DNA of 64,000 nt from Jeotgalibaca dankookensis (GCF_002005405.1 NZ_CP019728.1:1894001-1958000); one strand, 5' to 3'. Shown: positions 53,600 through 62,988, counted from the first letter of the stretch. Numbers and translations are program-made. Notes: generated by a model not told the origin, from the letters alone.

Positions 53600-54931
53600 A
53601 TGAATATTCAATTGTCAGATCACTTTACCTATTGCAAACTGCTACGTTTCACGATACCATCCATCGCTATGATGATTATAACATCGATTTATGGTGTCGT
53701 TGACGGGCTATTCGTCTCCAATGTTGTCGGCGCAGAAGCTTTTGCAGCTGTAAATTTAATCATGCCTTTCGCTATGATTTTTGCATCAATCAGCTTTATG
53801 TTAAGTACTGGTGGGAGCGCTCTGGTAGGAAAAATTATTGGGGAAGGTAATGTTGAAAAAGGAAATCAAATTTTTTCAATGTTAGTTTATTTAATTATCG
53901 GTATTGGAATTATTTTTGGGATTTTTGGGATTGTTTTTCTAGAACCAATCGCTATCATGATTGGAGCGACCGAAGAGCTCTTACAATACTCCATTCCTTA
54001 TGGGACTATTTTATTTATTTCGCTCCCTTTTTTCATGCTTCAAACAACGTTTCAAGTGTTTTTTGTTGTAGCAGAAAAACCGCATATGGGCTTAATTATT
54101 TCAATTGCCGCAGGTTTGACCAACGTTTTTTTAGATTTCCTATTTATTTATTTCTTTCGCTGGGGCGTTACAGGTGCAGCAGCCGCTACAGCCATGAGTG
54201 AAATCGTTGGAGGAATGATTCCTTTTATCTATTTTCTGAGAAAAAATACGAGCACGCTCCGACTTGTTAGACCTAAATGGAACGGTAAAGCGGTCATTAA
54301 AAGTGCTACAAACGGAGCATCGGAGATGTTAACAAACCTTTCAATGTCATTAGTTAGTGTTCTTTATAATTTTCAACTAATTAAAATTGCTGGTGCTGAT
54401 GGTGTGGCGGCCTATGGGGTGATTATGTATGTAACCTTTATATTTTCAGGGATATTTATCGGTTATTCTATTGGCAGTGCACCCTTAATTAGTTTTAATT
54501 ATGGAGCCCGTAATAGTCAAGAGTTAAAGAACCTATTTAAAAAGAGTTTGATACTTATTGGTCTTGCATCCCTCGTACTTGTTTTGATTGCTGAGTTTCT
54601 TGCGACGCCTCTGGCTCGGATATTTGTTGGCTATGATTTAGAGCTGTTAATTATTACGAGTCGAGCGCTAAAATTATTCTCTCTGTCATTTCTCTTCAGT
54701 GGGATAAATATGTTCGCATCTTCATTTTTTACAGCTTTGAGTAATGGGTTTGTTTCTGCTCTAATCTCCATTTTGAGAACACTCGTATTCCAGGTTATCA
54801 TGATTTTTTTATTGCCTCTATTATTCGGACTTGATGGTATTTGGCTTGCAGTTGTCATAGCTGAACTACTAACCTTGTTTTTCACGGTATTTGCCTTTCT
54901 AGTGACAAAACGCTATTATCGGTTTATGTAA
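53600..54931 (+). CDS. MATE-family efflux transporter
   Basis: 443 residues with 12 membrane segments in two similar halves, of the MepA-like branch. The start of each half shows the family pattern (LLRFTIPSIAMMIITSIYGVVDGLFVS; GASEMLTNLSMSLVSVLYNF, quoted in part). MATE proteins export cationic or other compounds with Na+ or H+. Its place behind the nucleoside hydrolase may be accidental; substrate unknown. Confidence 0.9.
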   Translation: MNIQLSDHFTYCKLLRFTIPSIAMMIITSIYGVVDGLFVSNVVGAEAFAAVNLIMPFAMIFASISFMLSTGGSALVGKIIGEGNVEKGNQIFSMLVYLIIGIGIIFGIFGIVFLEPIAIMIGATEELLQYSIPYGTILFISLPFFMLQTTFQVFFVVAEKPHMGLIISIAAGLTNVFLDFLFIYFFRWGVTGAAAATAMSEIVGGMIPFIYFLRKNTSTLRLVRPKWNGKAVIKSATNGASEMLTNLSMSLVSVLYNFQLIKIAGADGVAAYGVIMYVTFIFSGIFIGYSIGSAPLISFNYGARNSQELKNLFKKSLILIGLASLVLVLIAEFLATPLARIFVGYDLELLIITSRALKLFSLSFLFSGINMFASSFFTALSNGFVSALISILRTLVFQVIMIFLLPLLFGLDGIWLAVVIAELLTLFFTVFAFLVTKRYYRFM

Positions 54932-54988
54932 GAGCTATATTCGGTTGGTTTTCTAAACTAAAATTATTTTTTAAAGGAGTGTAAAAAT

Positions 54989-55525
54989 ATGGAATATCAA
55001 GAAGTATTAGACTTTTGGTTTAAGGAAGTAGATCCTGAGAAACATTTTATAAAAGATGAAAACCTTGATGAGGAAATTAAACAGCGATTTTCTGAAGTGC
55101 ATCGCCAAGCAGCTGCAGGAGAACTATGGCAGTGGAGAGAAACGATTCAAGGGCGACTGGCAGAAATTATTGTACTTGATCAATTTTCACGTAATATGTA
55201 CAGAGGGCAAGCAAAAGCATTTTCTACCGACGGAATGGCACTTATCTTAGCACAAGAAGCCATTCGTACGAAAGAAGCCCAAAAGCTTCCAACGAATCAG
55301 CGTTCCTTTTTATACATGCCTTTTATGCATTCAGAGTCCATGGCTATTCATGATATTGCTATGGAACTCTTTTCTGAAGTAGGTATGGAAGAGACACTCC
55401 AATATGAAATAGGACACCGTGAAATTATTGCACAATTCGGGAGATACCCTCATCGAAATGAAGCGTTGAGTCGTGTCTCTACTTCAGAAGAGGTAGCGTA
55501 TATGAAGGAAAACGAAGGGTTTTAA
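54989..55525 (+). CDS. DUF924 family protein
   Basis: 178-residue, mostly helical protein of the DUF924 (YggR-like, TPR-related) family. Family stretches are VLDFWFKEVDPEKHF, IIVLDQFSRNMYRG and FLYMPFMHSESM, all conserved here. No function has been established for the family. AAAGGAG lies ten bases before the ATG. It ends before a long terminator. Confidence 0.85.
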   Translation: MEYQEVLDFWFKEVDPEKHFIKDENLDEEIKQRFSEVHRQAAAGELWQWRETIQGRLAEIIVLDQFSRNMYRGQAKAFSTDGMALILAQEAIRTKEAQKLPTNQRSFLYMPFMHSESMAIHDIAMELFSEVGMEETLQYEIGHREIIAQFGRYPHRNEALSRVSTSEEVAYMKENEGF

Positions 55526-55578
55526 AAAAAGCAGAGGGATTTCCAGCAACTAGTGCTGAGAAATCCTTCTGCTTTTTA
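55526..55578. terminator. bidirectional terminator between DUF924 and ptsG genes
   Basis: AAAAAGCAGA-GGATTTC with inner CAGCA pairs with TGCTG-GAAATCC-TCTGCTTTTT, ending both the DUF924 gene and the convergent ptsG gene. Confidence 0.8.
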
Positions 55579-55581
55579 ATT

Positions 55582-57543
55582 TTATTTACTTTCCACGGAA
55601 CCAATGACTTCGTTAGCAAGAGAGTCACCAGTGTTGATTTCAAGGTCTTCAACGAGGTCACCATTTGTGAAAATGACAATCATGTCGTTAGAGCGATTGG
55701 CTTCTTCTAAAGCTTGTAAATCAACAGTAGCAATCAATTGACCGCGTGCGATTTGCTGTCCTTCTTCTATATAAACAGTAAAAGGTTCACCGTTTAAGCT
55801 AACGGTGTCAATACCCATATGCAACAATACTTCAATACTAGAAGCTGTTTGGATACCGACTGCATGTTTAGTAGGAAAAACACTTAATACTTTACCAGCG
55901 ATTGGTGCAAAGATATCCCCATTTGTTGGGATAACAGCAAAACCATCGCCCATCATTTTATTGGAGAAAACATCATCATTTACTTCCTCAATAAGAATGA
56001 CCGTTCCATTTGCAACTGAATAAATTTCTTGTTTTTTAGCTATTTCTACCGCTTCAGGTTGTGATGGGTTATATGCACCTGTTGTTTTTACAGGTTGTCC
56101 ATGAAGCTGAGCCAAAGCATCCGCTACGAATTGAACTTCGGTTCCAACAATGACCTGATAGTTTGTCGCATCAATTAATTTTTGACCAGGAACGCCGGTT
56201 TTCTTAATCATATCTTGATCAACTAAACTGGTATCTTTTACTTGCAAACGTAAGCGAGTCGTGCAATTATCGATGGAAGTTATGTTATCGATACCGCCAA
56301 GAGCTTCATACAATCGTCCTGCCATTACTGCAAATTTATCATCACCAGCAGCGATTGTTTCTTCATTTTCAAAATCCTCAGGAGAAGACTCTTCACGTCC
56401 TGGTGTCATTAAATTAAATTTCTTGATTACAAACATAAAGGTGAAATAGTATACAACTGCCATAACGAGTCCCAATACAAGGAGCATTAATGGCTGATTT
56501 GCGATAGGAACTCGTAAACTTAAAACGAAGTCCACTAAACCAGCACTGAAGTTAAATCCTGCTGTCCATTGGAAGGTAGCAGCAATGAACAAGGAAATCC
56601 CTGTCAGGAAAGCGTGAACGACAAACAAAGGCCAAGCAACAAACATAAAGGAGAATTCTAATGGTTCTGTTACACCCGTAAAGAAAGAAGCAAAGGCGGC
56701 AGCAATCATCAATGATGCCACTTCTTTTTTCTTTTCAGGACGAGCAGATCGATAAATAGCGAAAGCACCTGCAGGCAATCCGAACATCATAACTGGGAAG
56801 AAACCAGCTTGATACATTCCGGTAACCCCTTTAATGCCTTCACTTGCCCAGAACTTACCAATATCATCAATTCCGGCTAAGTTGAACCAAAAGACGTTAT
56901 TCAATGCGTGGTGTAGACCTGTCGGGATCAGTAGTCGGTTAAAGAAACCATAAAGGCCAGCACCTACTGCACCCAAACCTGAAATCATTCCGCCAAAGGA
57001 AACTAAGGCGTTATAAACAGGTGGCCATACAAAAATGAGTAGCGCTGAAACGACTGCCATTACGCCGGCGGTTACAATCGGCACGGATCTTTTCCCGCTG
57101 AAAAAAGCTAAAGCCATTGGTAATTTTACTTGAGAAAAGCGGTTATACATGGCAGCTGCGATTAAACCAGCTAGTATCCCAATAAACACATTTTTATTAT
57201 TAATTGCTTCAAAAGCTACGTTAACAGTTTCTTGGCCGGTAAACAAAGCTACCGAACTAGAACTGACAAGGGTAATAGGAGTTAAGAAGGCAACCAAACC
57301 TGCTAAAGCAGAAGAACCATCTTTGTCTTTCGACATCCCAATTGCTAAACCAACTGCAAATAGAATACCTAAATTATCTAAAATTGTTCCTCCTGTTTTA
57401 ATCAAGAAGGCTGCTAGGATGTTATTTGCACCCCAGGCTGTTGGGTCAATCCAGTAACCGATCCCCATAAATAAGGCTGCAATAGGTAAAGTTGCTACTG
57501 GGAGCATTAAGGAGCGTCCCATTCGTTGCATATATGCTTTCAT
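55582..57543 (-). CDS. ptsG: PTS glucose-type transporter EIICBA
   Basis: 653 residues in the order EIIC (about 1-400, about ten membrane segments, LHHALNNVFWFN signature), EIIB (about 420-500, phosphorylated Cys in SIDNCTTRLRLQV) and EIIA (about 515-653, His in VLLHMGIDTV). It imports and phosphorylates glucose using HPr-P. The glcT-like antiterminator gene is 20 bp upstream with no terminator between, so both are read from one promoter with a GlcT-type leader. The glucose assignment rests mainly on that leader and on domain order. Confidence 0.9.
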   Translation of the reverse strand: MKAYMQRMGRSLMLPVATLPIAALFMGIGYWIDPTAWGANNILAAFLIKTGGTILDNLGILFAVGLAIGMSKDKDGSSALAGLVAFLTPITLVSSSSVALFTGQETVNVAFEAINNKNVFIGILAGLIAAAMYNRFSQVKLPMALAFFSGKRSVPIVTAGVMAVVSALLIFVWPPVYNALVSFGGMISGLGAVGAGLYGFFNRLLIPTGLHHALNNVFWFNLAGIDDIGKFWASEGIKGVTGMYQAGFFPVMMFGLPAGAFAIYRSARPEKKKEVASLMIAAAFASFFTGVTEPLEFSFMFVAWPLFVVHAFLTGISLFIAATFQWTAGFNFSAGLVDFVLSLRVPIANQPLMLLVLGLVMAVVYYFTFMFVIKKFNLMTPGREESSPEDFENEETIAAGDDKFAVMAGRLYEALGGIDNITSIDNCTTRLRLQVKDTSLVDQDMIKKTGVPGQKLIDATNYQVIVGTEVQFVADALAQLHGQPVKTTGAYNPSQPEAVEIAKKQEIYSVANGTVILIEEVNDDVFSNKMMGDGFAVIPTNGDIFAPIAGKVLSVFPTKHAVGIQTASSIEVLLHMGIDTVSLNGEPFTVYIEEGQQIARGQLIATVDLQALEEANRSNDMIVIFTNGDLVEDLEINTGDSLANEVIGSVESK

Positions 57544-57563
57544 AATTTTTCCTGCCTTTTCTT

Positions 57564-58406
57564 TTATTGTTTGTGGTTGGCTAATCGAAGTCTTTCGATG
57601 TGAATAGCCAAATAGCCTAATTCTTCTGTTGTAGTGGATAATTGATAATTTTTAATAAGTAACACACGCACTTTTTTTGCAATATGATAGCTTTCTTGGT
57701 ATTTAAGTTTAACTAGTTGGATAATTTCATTATCCAACGTCGCATACTGTTGATTGTGATAGCGTTGGAGTAATAAACGCAAATGGTTAACTAAACGCGA
57801 GTAGTTTAAAGCCATTTCTTCTGCATGTAAATTAATAACTAATTCTTTTTCAATCAATTGAATAATGTCTGAAACAATCGTTACTTCACGGATGATACGA
57901 TGGTTATCTTGTTCACCACTTCGAGCGCTGTGAATGTGTATGGCAATATAACCTGCTTGGTCATAAGTGTAAGGAATACCAATTGTCTCTGTTAAGTAAT
58001 CAACGGACTATTGTGCAATGGTAAATTCTTCGCGATATAATACCTCGATTTCTGGTAATAGTTTATTCCGTAAAAAAATCCCATCTTTTATATTTTGTGC
58101 GGCAAAGGCGATGTGATCCGTTAAAACAATTAATAAATGTTCGTTTAATTTTTCCATCAAGACCGTTTCAGCATGATTTATAATTTTTTCAGCAGCAAAC
58201 AAATATTTTTCGTCAATTTGACTCAATAAGGTCTGCAATTTCATTTGTCCTTCTGGTTCCAAAATAAATAAACGTTCTATATCATGAGAAAATAGCAAAT
58301 CATTACGTTTTTTATCAAAACCAATTCCTTTACCAATAGCTACTTTTTCTTCTCCTTGATCATCCACTAGAACAGCATTTTGATTCAAGATTTTTTTTAT
58401 TTTCAT
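57564..58406 (-). pseudogene. glcT: BglG-family transcriptional antiterminator (GlcT-like), interrupted by an amber codon
   Basis: Translated through the stop, this is a 280-residue antiterminator of normal length: an RNA-binding CAT domain (NQNAVLVDDQGEEKVAIGKG), then PRD1 and PRD2, whose phosphorylated histidines set activity. Codon 133 is TAG (58008-58010), inside PRD1; the same frame then continues with SVDYLTETIGIPYTYDQAG to the natural end. ATG 58406 follows AAAGGA. The truncated product would keep the CAT domain and part of PRD1, and CAT domains of this family can act without their PRDs. Strain mutation, or sequencing error, is likely; suppression is possible. Confidence 0.85.
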
Positions 58407-58488
58407 CTTATTTATCCTTTTCTGCAGAAATGGTCGTTTCATAGAGTGGAAATTCCCATGGGGCTACTTCTTATGGCCAATAAGAAAT

Positions 58489-58572
58489 AAAAAAAGCATG
58501 AAAAGACTTTCAAAGAAGAGACTTCCCCCTTGAAAGATCTTTTCATGCCTAGTCGATCCTAGTCACATGAAA
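58489..58572 (-). promoter_or_regulatory. RAT antiterminator and overlapping terminator in the glcT-ptsG leader
   Basis: On the minus strand, GTGACTAGGATCGACTAGG (within 58549-58568) forms a RAT-like element close to that of Bacillus ptsG as I recall it (CTGAT...ATCAG then GCATGA). Its 3' side runs into a terminator: GCATGAAAAGA-CTTTCAA (58548-58530) with TTTGAAAG-TCTTTTCATGC (58514-58496) and a T run at 58495-58489. GlcT binding would block the terminator, so the operon appears autoregulated. Confidence 0.78.
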
Positions 58573-58592
58573 CGCATGTGTTAACGTAAGCA

Positions 58593-58620
58593 ATTCTAAC
58601 AGACTTTCTAAAATTGTCAA
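58593..58620 (-). promoter_or_regulatory. promoter of glcT-ptsG
   Basis: On the minus strand TTGACA (58620-58615) and TAGAAT (58598-58593), spacer 16 bp, just upstream of the RAT/terminator. Confidence 0.7.
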
Positions 58621-58642
58621 TAGTGCAAATCAAAATAGCTTT

Positions 58643-60040
58643 TTATCCAAAAGTTTCTTCTACTTTTGGAGTGGCCATTTTAATACCGAATCCAGTCAAG
58701 GCACTCAAGATAGAAAAAATAGGAGATAGTAGACTGAAAAATACAAAAGGTAAATAGGTGAGGGTTGGCACTCCGAATGTACCGGCCACAAAACTACCGG
58801 CAATTCCCCAAGGAATTAAGTAGTTAATGACGGTTCCGCCATCTTCTAAAGTACGACTTAATACAGACAAATCAAGATTTTTTTCTTTGTAAATTTCTTT
58901 GAAAGCATTTCCTGGTAAAATTACCGACAGAAATTGTTCGCCGATAAAAATATTAACACCAATGGAAGTAAGCAAAGTCGCAATCACAACACCTGATACC
59001 GTGTGAATTTTTTTAGACAAAGAAGTCATCACCGTGCCAATCAGCTCTGTCTCCATTAATAAACCACCTAAAGACAGGGTAAGAATGATAAGAGAAACCG
59101 TCGGCATCATACTTTCGATTCCTCCACGCGAAAGTAGGGCATCAATCTGTTGGTTGCCAGTTATCGAAACAAAGCCAGATTCAATTGAAGAAGCAATTTC
59201 GGTAATTTTTACCGAAGGATTTTGGAAAAAGATAAAAAGAATGGCTACTCCAATGTTAATTAGAATCGTTAAGATGGCTGGGATTTTTCTCCAAGCACAG
59301 GCGAACATCAATAAAATGGGAATGAATGCCCAATTCGTAATGGTGTAGTTACTTTCTAAAACCTGAATCACTTCTTGAATCTCCAAAAGTGGTGCAGATT
59401 GATTGGTTATTCCAAAAATAGAAAAAAGGATCAAAGAAACAGTAAAAGCCGGAATTGTAGACCAAGACATGTGCTTAATATGTTTAAATAAATCAACTTC
59501 TGCAATGGCAGCAGCCAAGTTTGTCGATTCAGATAAGGGCGACATTTTGTCTCCAAAGATAGCACCCGATGCAATTGCACCAACAATAAGAGGGGGGTGA
59601 ATTCCGAGTGTCGTACCAATTCCAAAAAAAGCAATCCCAATAGTCGACATGACAGTGAAGGCACTCCCTACTGCACTCCCTACAATGGCGCAGACGATAA
59701 AGACGGAAGGAACAAACCATTTGATACTAATCACTTGAAACCCTTTTACCATCAGGGTTGGAATAATACCGGCTTGAATCCAGACTGCTATGAGGGCTCC
59801 TACTAAAATAAAGATAAAAATAGGAATAATACCTGGTTTAATGCCATTGACGATTCCTTCATGCAACTGATCAAACGATATTTTCTTGATGCCTGCGTAA
59901 ACCATGACTAGTGCAATTGAAAATAAAATCGCGATATTTGGTGAAACTTTTAATCCAATCACCCCAAAAGCTATACTCATAATAACGATTCCTAATACAA
60001 TACTTGCTTCTACAATACTTGGTTTATTTTTTTTATTCAT
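58643..60040 (-). CDS. NhaC-family transporter under a Tyr T-box, probable tyrosine transporter
   Basis: 465-residue membrane protein with about 12 segments, NhaC Na+/H+ antiporter family (GSAVGSAFTVMSTIGIAFFGI, FGDKMSPLSESTNLAAAIA, EDGGTVINYLIPWGI). The annotated family function would be sodium export, but the gene is preceded by a T-box leader whose specifier reads TAC. NhaC-like genes with tyrosine T-boxes, such as Bacillus yheL, have been predicted to be tyrosine transporters; I favour that for this one. AGGAGA precedes the ATG. Confidence 0.85.
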   Translation of the reverse strand: MNKKNKPSIVEASIVLGIVIMSIAFGVIGLKVSPNIAILFSIALVMVYAGIKKISFDQLHEGIVNGIKPGIIPIFIFILVGALIAVWIQAGIIPTLMVKGFQVISIKWFVPSVFIVCAIVGSAVGSAFTVMSTIGIAFFGIGTTLGIHPPLIVGAIASGAIFGDKMSPLSESTNLAAAIAEVDLFKHIKHMSWSTIPAFTVSLILFSIFGITNQSAPLLEIQEVIQVLESNYTITNWAFIPILLMFACAWRKIPAILTILINIGVAILFIFFQNPSVKITEIASSIESGFVSITGNQQIDALLSRGGIESMMPTVSLIILTLSLGGLLMETELIGTVMTSLSKKIHTVSGVVIATLLTSIGVNIFIGEQFLSVILPGNAFKEIYKEKNLDLSVLSRTLEDGGTVINYLIPWGIAGSFVAGTFGVPTLTYLPFVFFSLLSPIFSILSALTGFGIKMATPKVEETFG

Positions 60041-60140
60041 TTTTATCTCTCCTTTTGCTGGTTTAATTTCTACGAGTCAAAAGAGCGACGATAACGAATA
60101 ATCCCCCCACAATTCATCATTTGACTACCTCCTTTTATAT

Positions 60141-60379
60141 AAAAAAAACGCCCTTAGCTATAAATAGCTAAGGACGAATTTCTCCGTGGTACCACCTTAA
60201 TTTAAAAACAATCACTTGTTTTCCTTATGAGTTTATATGTAAATGTGAGCTTGAACGTGTAATTCTGTTTATAAACTGTGATCGATTTTCAGCTGCCATC
60301 GACTTTCTTTACAGGGAGTTTAAAACATACTGGCGAACAAGACATAGCTTTAGCTCTTGCTATGTAAAGAGAAATGATA
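60141..60379 (-). ncRNA. T-box riboswitch, tyrosine specifier
   Basis: Minus-strand leader before the NhaC-family gene. The T-box sequence AAGGTGGTACCACG is at 60198-60185, with the terminator CCTTAGCTAT/ATAGCTAAGG and eight T residues at 60148-60141. Stem I is recognisable: a distal arm CTGT-AAAGAAAG-TCGAT...ATCGA-TC-ACAG, the AGTA motif on its 5' side, and GAAT-TAC-A on its 3' side, giving specifier TAC (60261-60259), tyrosine. The UGGU of the bulge fits a tRNA with discriminator A. A weak promoter (TATAGT at 60391-60386) lies upstream. Shifting the register by one base would read TTA (Leu), which is less usual. Confidence 0.88.
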
Positions 60380-60469
60380 ATCCTAACTATAGCAAAATTG
60401 TAATGAAAAAGCTAGCTCTTTAACAATAATTAACAGCTGTATATTTGATGAAGCAAAATAATTAGCCAA

Positions 60470-61834
60470 TTAGAGATACAGGGCAATTTCCTTGTTTAAC
60501 ATAAAGGGTCTGTAGTAACCTAAAGTACTTGCAAGCGGTAGGACTTCATCTGATAAATGAATATTTAATTCTTGTTCTAGAAATTCACGACGATTCAAAA
60601 TTCGAGTCCATAAATCTGGATAATTCGTTTTTATTTCTTCCCGTAGCGTCTGATCTGCCAATGCAATTGTTGATTCAGCCGAAACACCATGGTGAGGAGA
60701 TTGAGAAGGAATAAAATCTACTTGGAATATCATGCCGTTTTTAACGGTAGCTGTGGATCCTTTGTAAAAGGGTGAACTCAACCATTCATCATCCGCAGTT
60801 AAATGACCGGGACATAGTTCCCAACCGTATTTTTCTTGTGGATAGTAGTCATTAAAATCATCATAAAATTTACCTGCATCCATTCCTATTTGAATGTTAC
60901 TTAACCAGTAAATGTAAGCTTGATAGTAAGGGACGACAACTTCTTGGAAATAACCCGGGTCAATTTCTTCTAATTCTGTTAGGGAGGTTACAGCGTATCC
61001 TGTTCGACTTGATAACCCACCTCGGTAAGAAGCGGTTAAAGCCACTTTATTTCCTACACTCAAAGTTTTTTCAGTTGGGTATAGATTAGCATTAGCAAAT
61101 CTTTCTCCAAATGAAGCAATGGTGACAACGTTATTGTATTGACCGTGCTTCGTTAGTTTTTCTCCGGCTTCTAACTCACTAATGCCAACTTCTAAACTAT
61201 TCATCGCATCTAGTACGGCATCGGACGCCAAAGATGCTCCGTATTCGTAATGTGCAATTTCATTAGCGTTATTTTCTATTCGAACGCCGTATTCGGGACT
61301 TATTAACAATGAGGTTGCATTAGTTAACTTTTCGTTATGAACGTTATTTTTTACTGCATTTACAATAAATTCTGGTAAATCGTACTGATTCAGCATATTT
61401 GGTATTAATTTCCAACCAACCATACCCACTTTTTTTGACTGATCGATTTGAATGGAAGAAAGAATGTTATCTAGTTCTCCTGCGTCTCCCATTGGTTGGT
61501 TTGGTAATGAAAACAATGAACACTTAATACCTGTTGCTTTAATTCTTGAATATTTAACTTTATTATAGTTTTCATTTCCTAATATTAAATAGTTGGAACC
61601 ATCGGCGTTTACGATTAAAAGTCCCTCTTCAAATCTTGGGACAAAACCCACTAGATACTCAAAACTTCCACCATGTTCTTTATCGCCATAAATAATTAAG
61701 GAAGAAATATCTTTTTCTTGCATGGTCGTTAATAAGTTGTGATATCTTTTATTAATGGTCGCGTCTGTCAAAGGAATTGGTACCCCCGAGTTATCAGCTA
61801 GGGGTAATTTGTTTTTTTTAAATTTGACGTTCAT
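60470..61834 (-). CDS. M24 (creatinase/Xaa-Pro peptidase) fold protein with altered metal site
   Basis: 454 residues from ATG 61834, placed after AGGTGA; GTG 61843 lies inside that site. A creatinase N-terminal-like domain (about 20-165) precedes a pita-bread M24-like domain. The two Asp metal ligands normally found in vDxGa and DxTR appear replaced (VALTASYRGGLSSRTGYAV), while a later His (CPGHL) and Glu (SAEST) remain. So it may not be a dinuclear metallopeptidase; creatinase itself lacks metal. It lies behind an RpiR gene divergent from a sugar ABC transporter. Confidence 0.7.
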   Translation of the reverse strand: MNVKFKKNKLPLADNSGVPIPLTDATINKRYHNLLTTMQEKDISSLIIYGDKEHGGSFEYLVGFVPRFEEGLLIVNADGSNYLILGNENYNKVKYSRIKATGIKCSLFSLPNQPMGDAGELDNILSSIQIDQSKKVGMVGWKLIPNMLNQYDLPEFIVNAVKNNVHNEKLTNATSLLISPEYGVRIENNANEIAHYEYGASLASDAVLDAMNSLEVGISELEAGEKLTKHGQYNNVVTIASFGERFANANLYPTEKTLSVGNKVALTASYRGGLSSRTGYAVTSLTELEEIDPGYFQEVVVPYYQAYIYWLSNIQIGMDAGKFYDDFNDYYPQEKYGWELCPGHLTADDEWLSSPFYKGSTATVKNGMIFQVDFIPSQSPHHGVSAESTIALADQTLREEIKTNYPDLWTRILNRREFLEQELNIHLSDEVLPLASTLGYYRPFMLNKEIALYL

Positions 61835-61957
61835 TTGAATCACCTATACTTTCTAATTTTTTATAATTAACTAATCGAGCATCTTAATAACAGTTTAAGC
61901 TATTAAAGCATCGTTAGTGGTTCATAATTTGAACCATTTACTCTCTCATTCGCTCTA

Positions 61958-62740
61958 TCAATGATATTCAAAAATATACGATTGTGAAATTAAATCAAAT
62001 AAATAAGTGATGCCATACTTTCCTAAAAGGCCAATCTCGTCTTCTTCAATATCGTTGTTACTCATATAGACAACTTGATCATAAGAACGACTCAAGTATT
62101 CATTCCTATTTGCCGTTATAAGGATTTTATTTCCTTTCATTGCTTTTACCGTTTCTTCTACTGCAGATGAGAAAACACCAGAAATTGAAACCACAACTAT
62201 CAACGTGTTTGCATTTGAATTTTTTTGGGTACTATTTAAATCGAAGTTTGCAGTTATTAAGCGAATTATTTTTTTTACATAAAAAAGTTCCTGTTGAAAT
62301 TTAATTAAATTACTACTGGTGTTGTTTGAACTTAGGAAAACAATGTCCTCATGAATCTGAAGTGATTTTACTAAATCAGCTATTGTTTCATCAGTGACTG
62401 CTGTGTTAATATCGGCAATCATTTCAGTTAAACCACTCGTTAGGTTGTTTCGATTTTTTTTTATAGAGGTGAATTCCCTCAAATGAATATTAGAAGGAAA
62501 AATGATGGCAGTTAAAGAACTTTGTAATTCACTAAAGTTTCCATAACCTAATTTTCTACAAAACCTTCTAATGGAAGACCGCGAGACGAAGGAACTATCA
62601 ATCAGTTCGTTGACGGTAATAGCTTGTAAACGATCAATATTACTTAAAATATATTTAGCTATGGCAAAATCAGCATTTGCACTCCCTTCATTAACAATTA
62701 GTCCAAGTATATTAAGTAGACCTAAATTATTAATATTCAT
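61958..62740 (-). CDS. RpiR/MurR-family transcriptional regulator
   Basis: 260 residues: an N-terminal HTH_6 domain (ELIDSSFVSRSSIRRFCRKLG) and a weakly conserved SIS domain (DIVFLSSNNTSSNLIKFQ, IVVVSISGVFSSAVEETVKAM). AAGGAGTGA precedes the ATG. It is divergent from the sugar ABC permease gene and 124 bp upstream of the M24-fold gene, so it probably controls one or both in response to a phosphorylated sugar. Confidence 0.85.
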   Translation of the reverse strand: MNINNLGLLNILGLIVNEGSANADFAIAKYILSNIDRLQAITVNELIDSSFVSRSSIRRFCRKLGYGNFSELQSSLTAIIFPSNIHLREFTSIKKNRNNLTSGLTEMIADINTAVTDETIADLVKSLQIHEDIVFLSSNNTSSNLIKFQQELFYVKKIIRLITANFDLNSTQKNSNANTLIVVVSISGVFSSAVEETVKAMKGNKILITANRNEYLSRSYDQVVYMSNNDIEEDEIGLLGKYGITYLFDLISQSYIFEYH

Positions 62741-62844
62741 ATGTCACTCCTTTTTTCATATCATACAGGAAACCAAGTTTTTTTCAATTTTTACACTAAC
62801 AAGTGGGGTTCAGTAACGATCCATATCTGTTTTTATCGCTTAAA

Positions 62845-62873
62845 TTGACAAATTGAGAGTATATAATTAAAAT
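62845..62873 (+). promoter_or_regulatory. promoter of the sugar ABC transporter operon
   Basis: TTGACA (62845-62850) and TAAAAT (62868-62873) with a 17-bp spacer. A better TATAAT at 62862-62867 is only 11 bp from TTGACA and is not suited to it. Confidence 0.5.
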
Positions 62874-62974
62874 CAATATAAGCAGTAAGAACCACCAAGT
62901 TTTTTGTACAAGTTATTTCTAATTACGAATCGTATATGGGGGGATTTTATGGTTGGATATTTGAATCGCATAAA

Positions 62975-62988
62975 TGTAAGCGGATACA
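62975..62988 (+). promoter_or_regulatory. cre-like site before the ABC permease gene
   Basis: TGTAAGCGGATACA fits cre at 12 of 14 positions and lies downstream of the promoter, 65 bp before the permease start. The rest of the 312-bp gap between the RpiR and permease genes shows no other clear element. Confidence 0.45.

Noticed and set aside
62862-62867. TATAAT as the -10 box for TTGACA at 62845
   Set aside because: The spacing is only 11 bp; TAAAAT at 62868-62873 gives 17 bp and was preferred.
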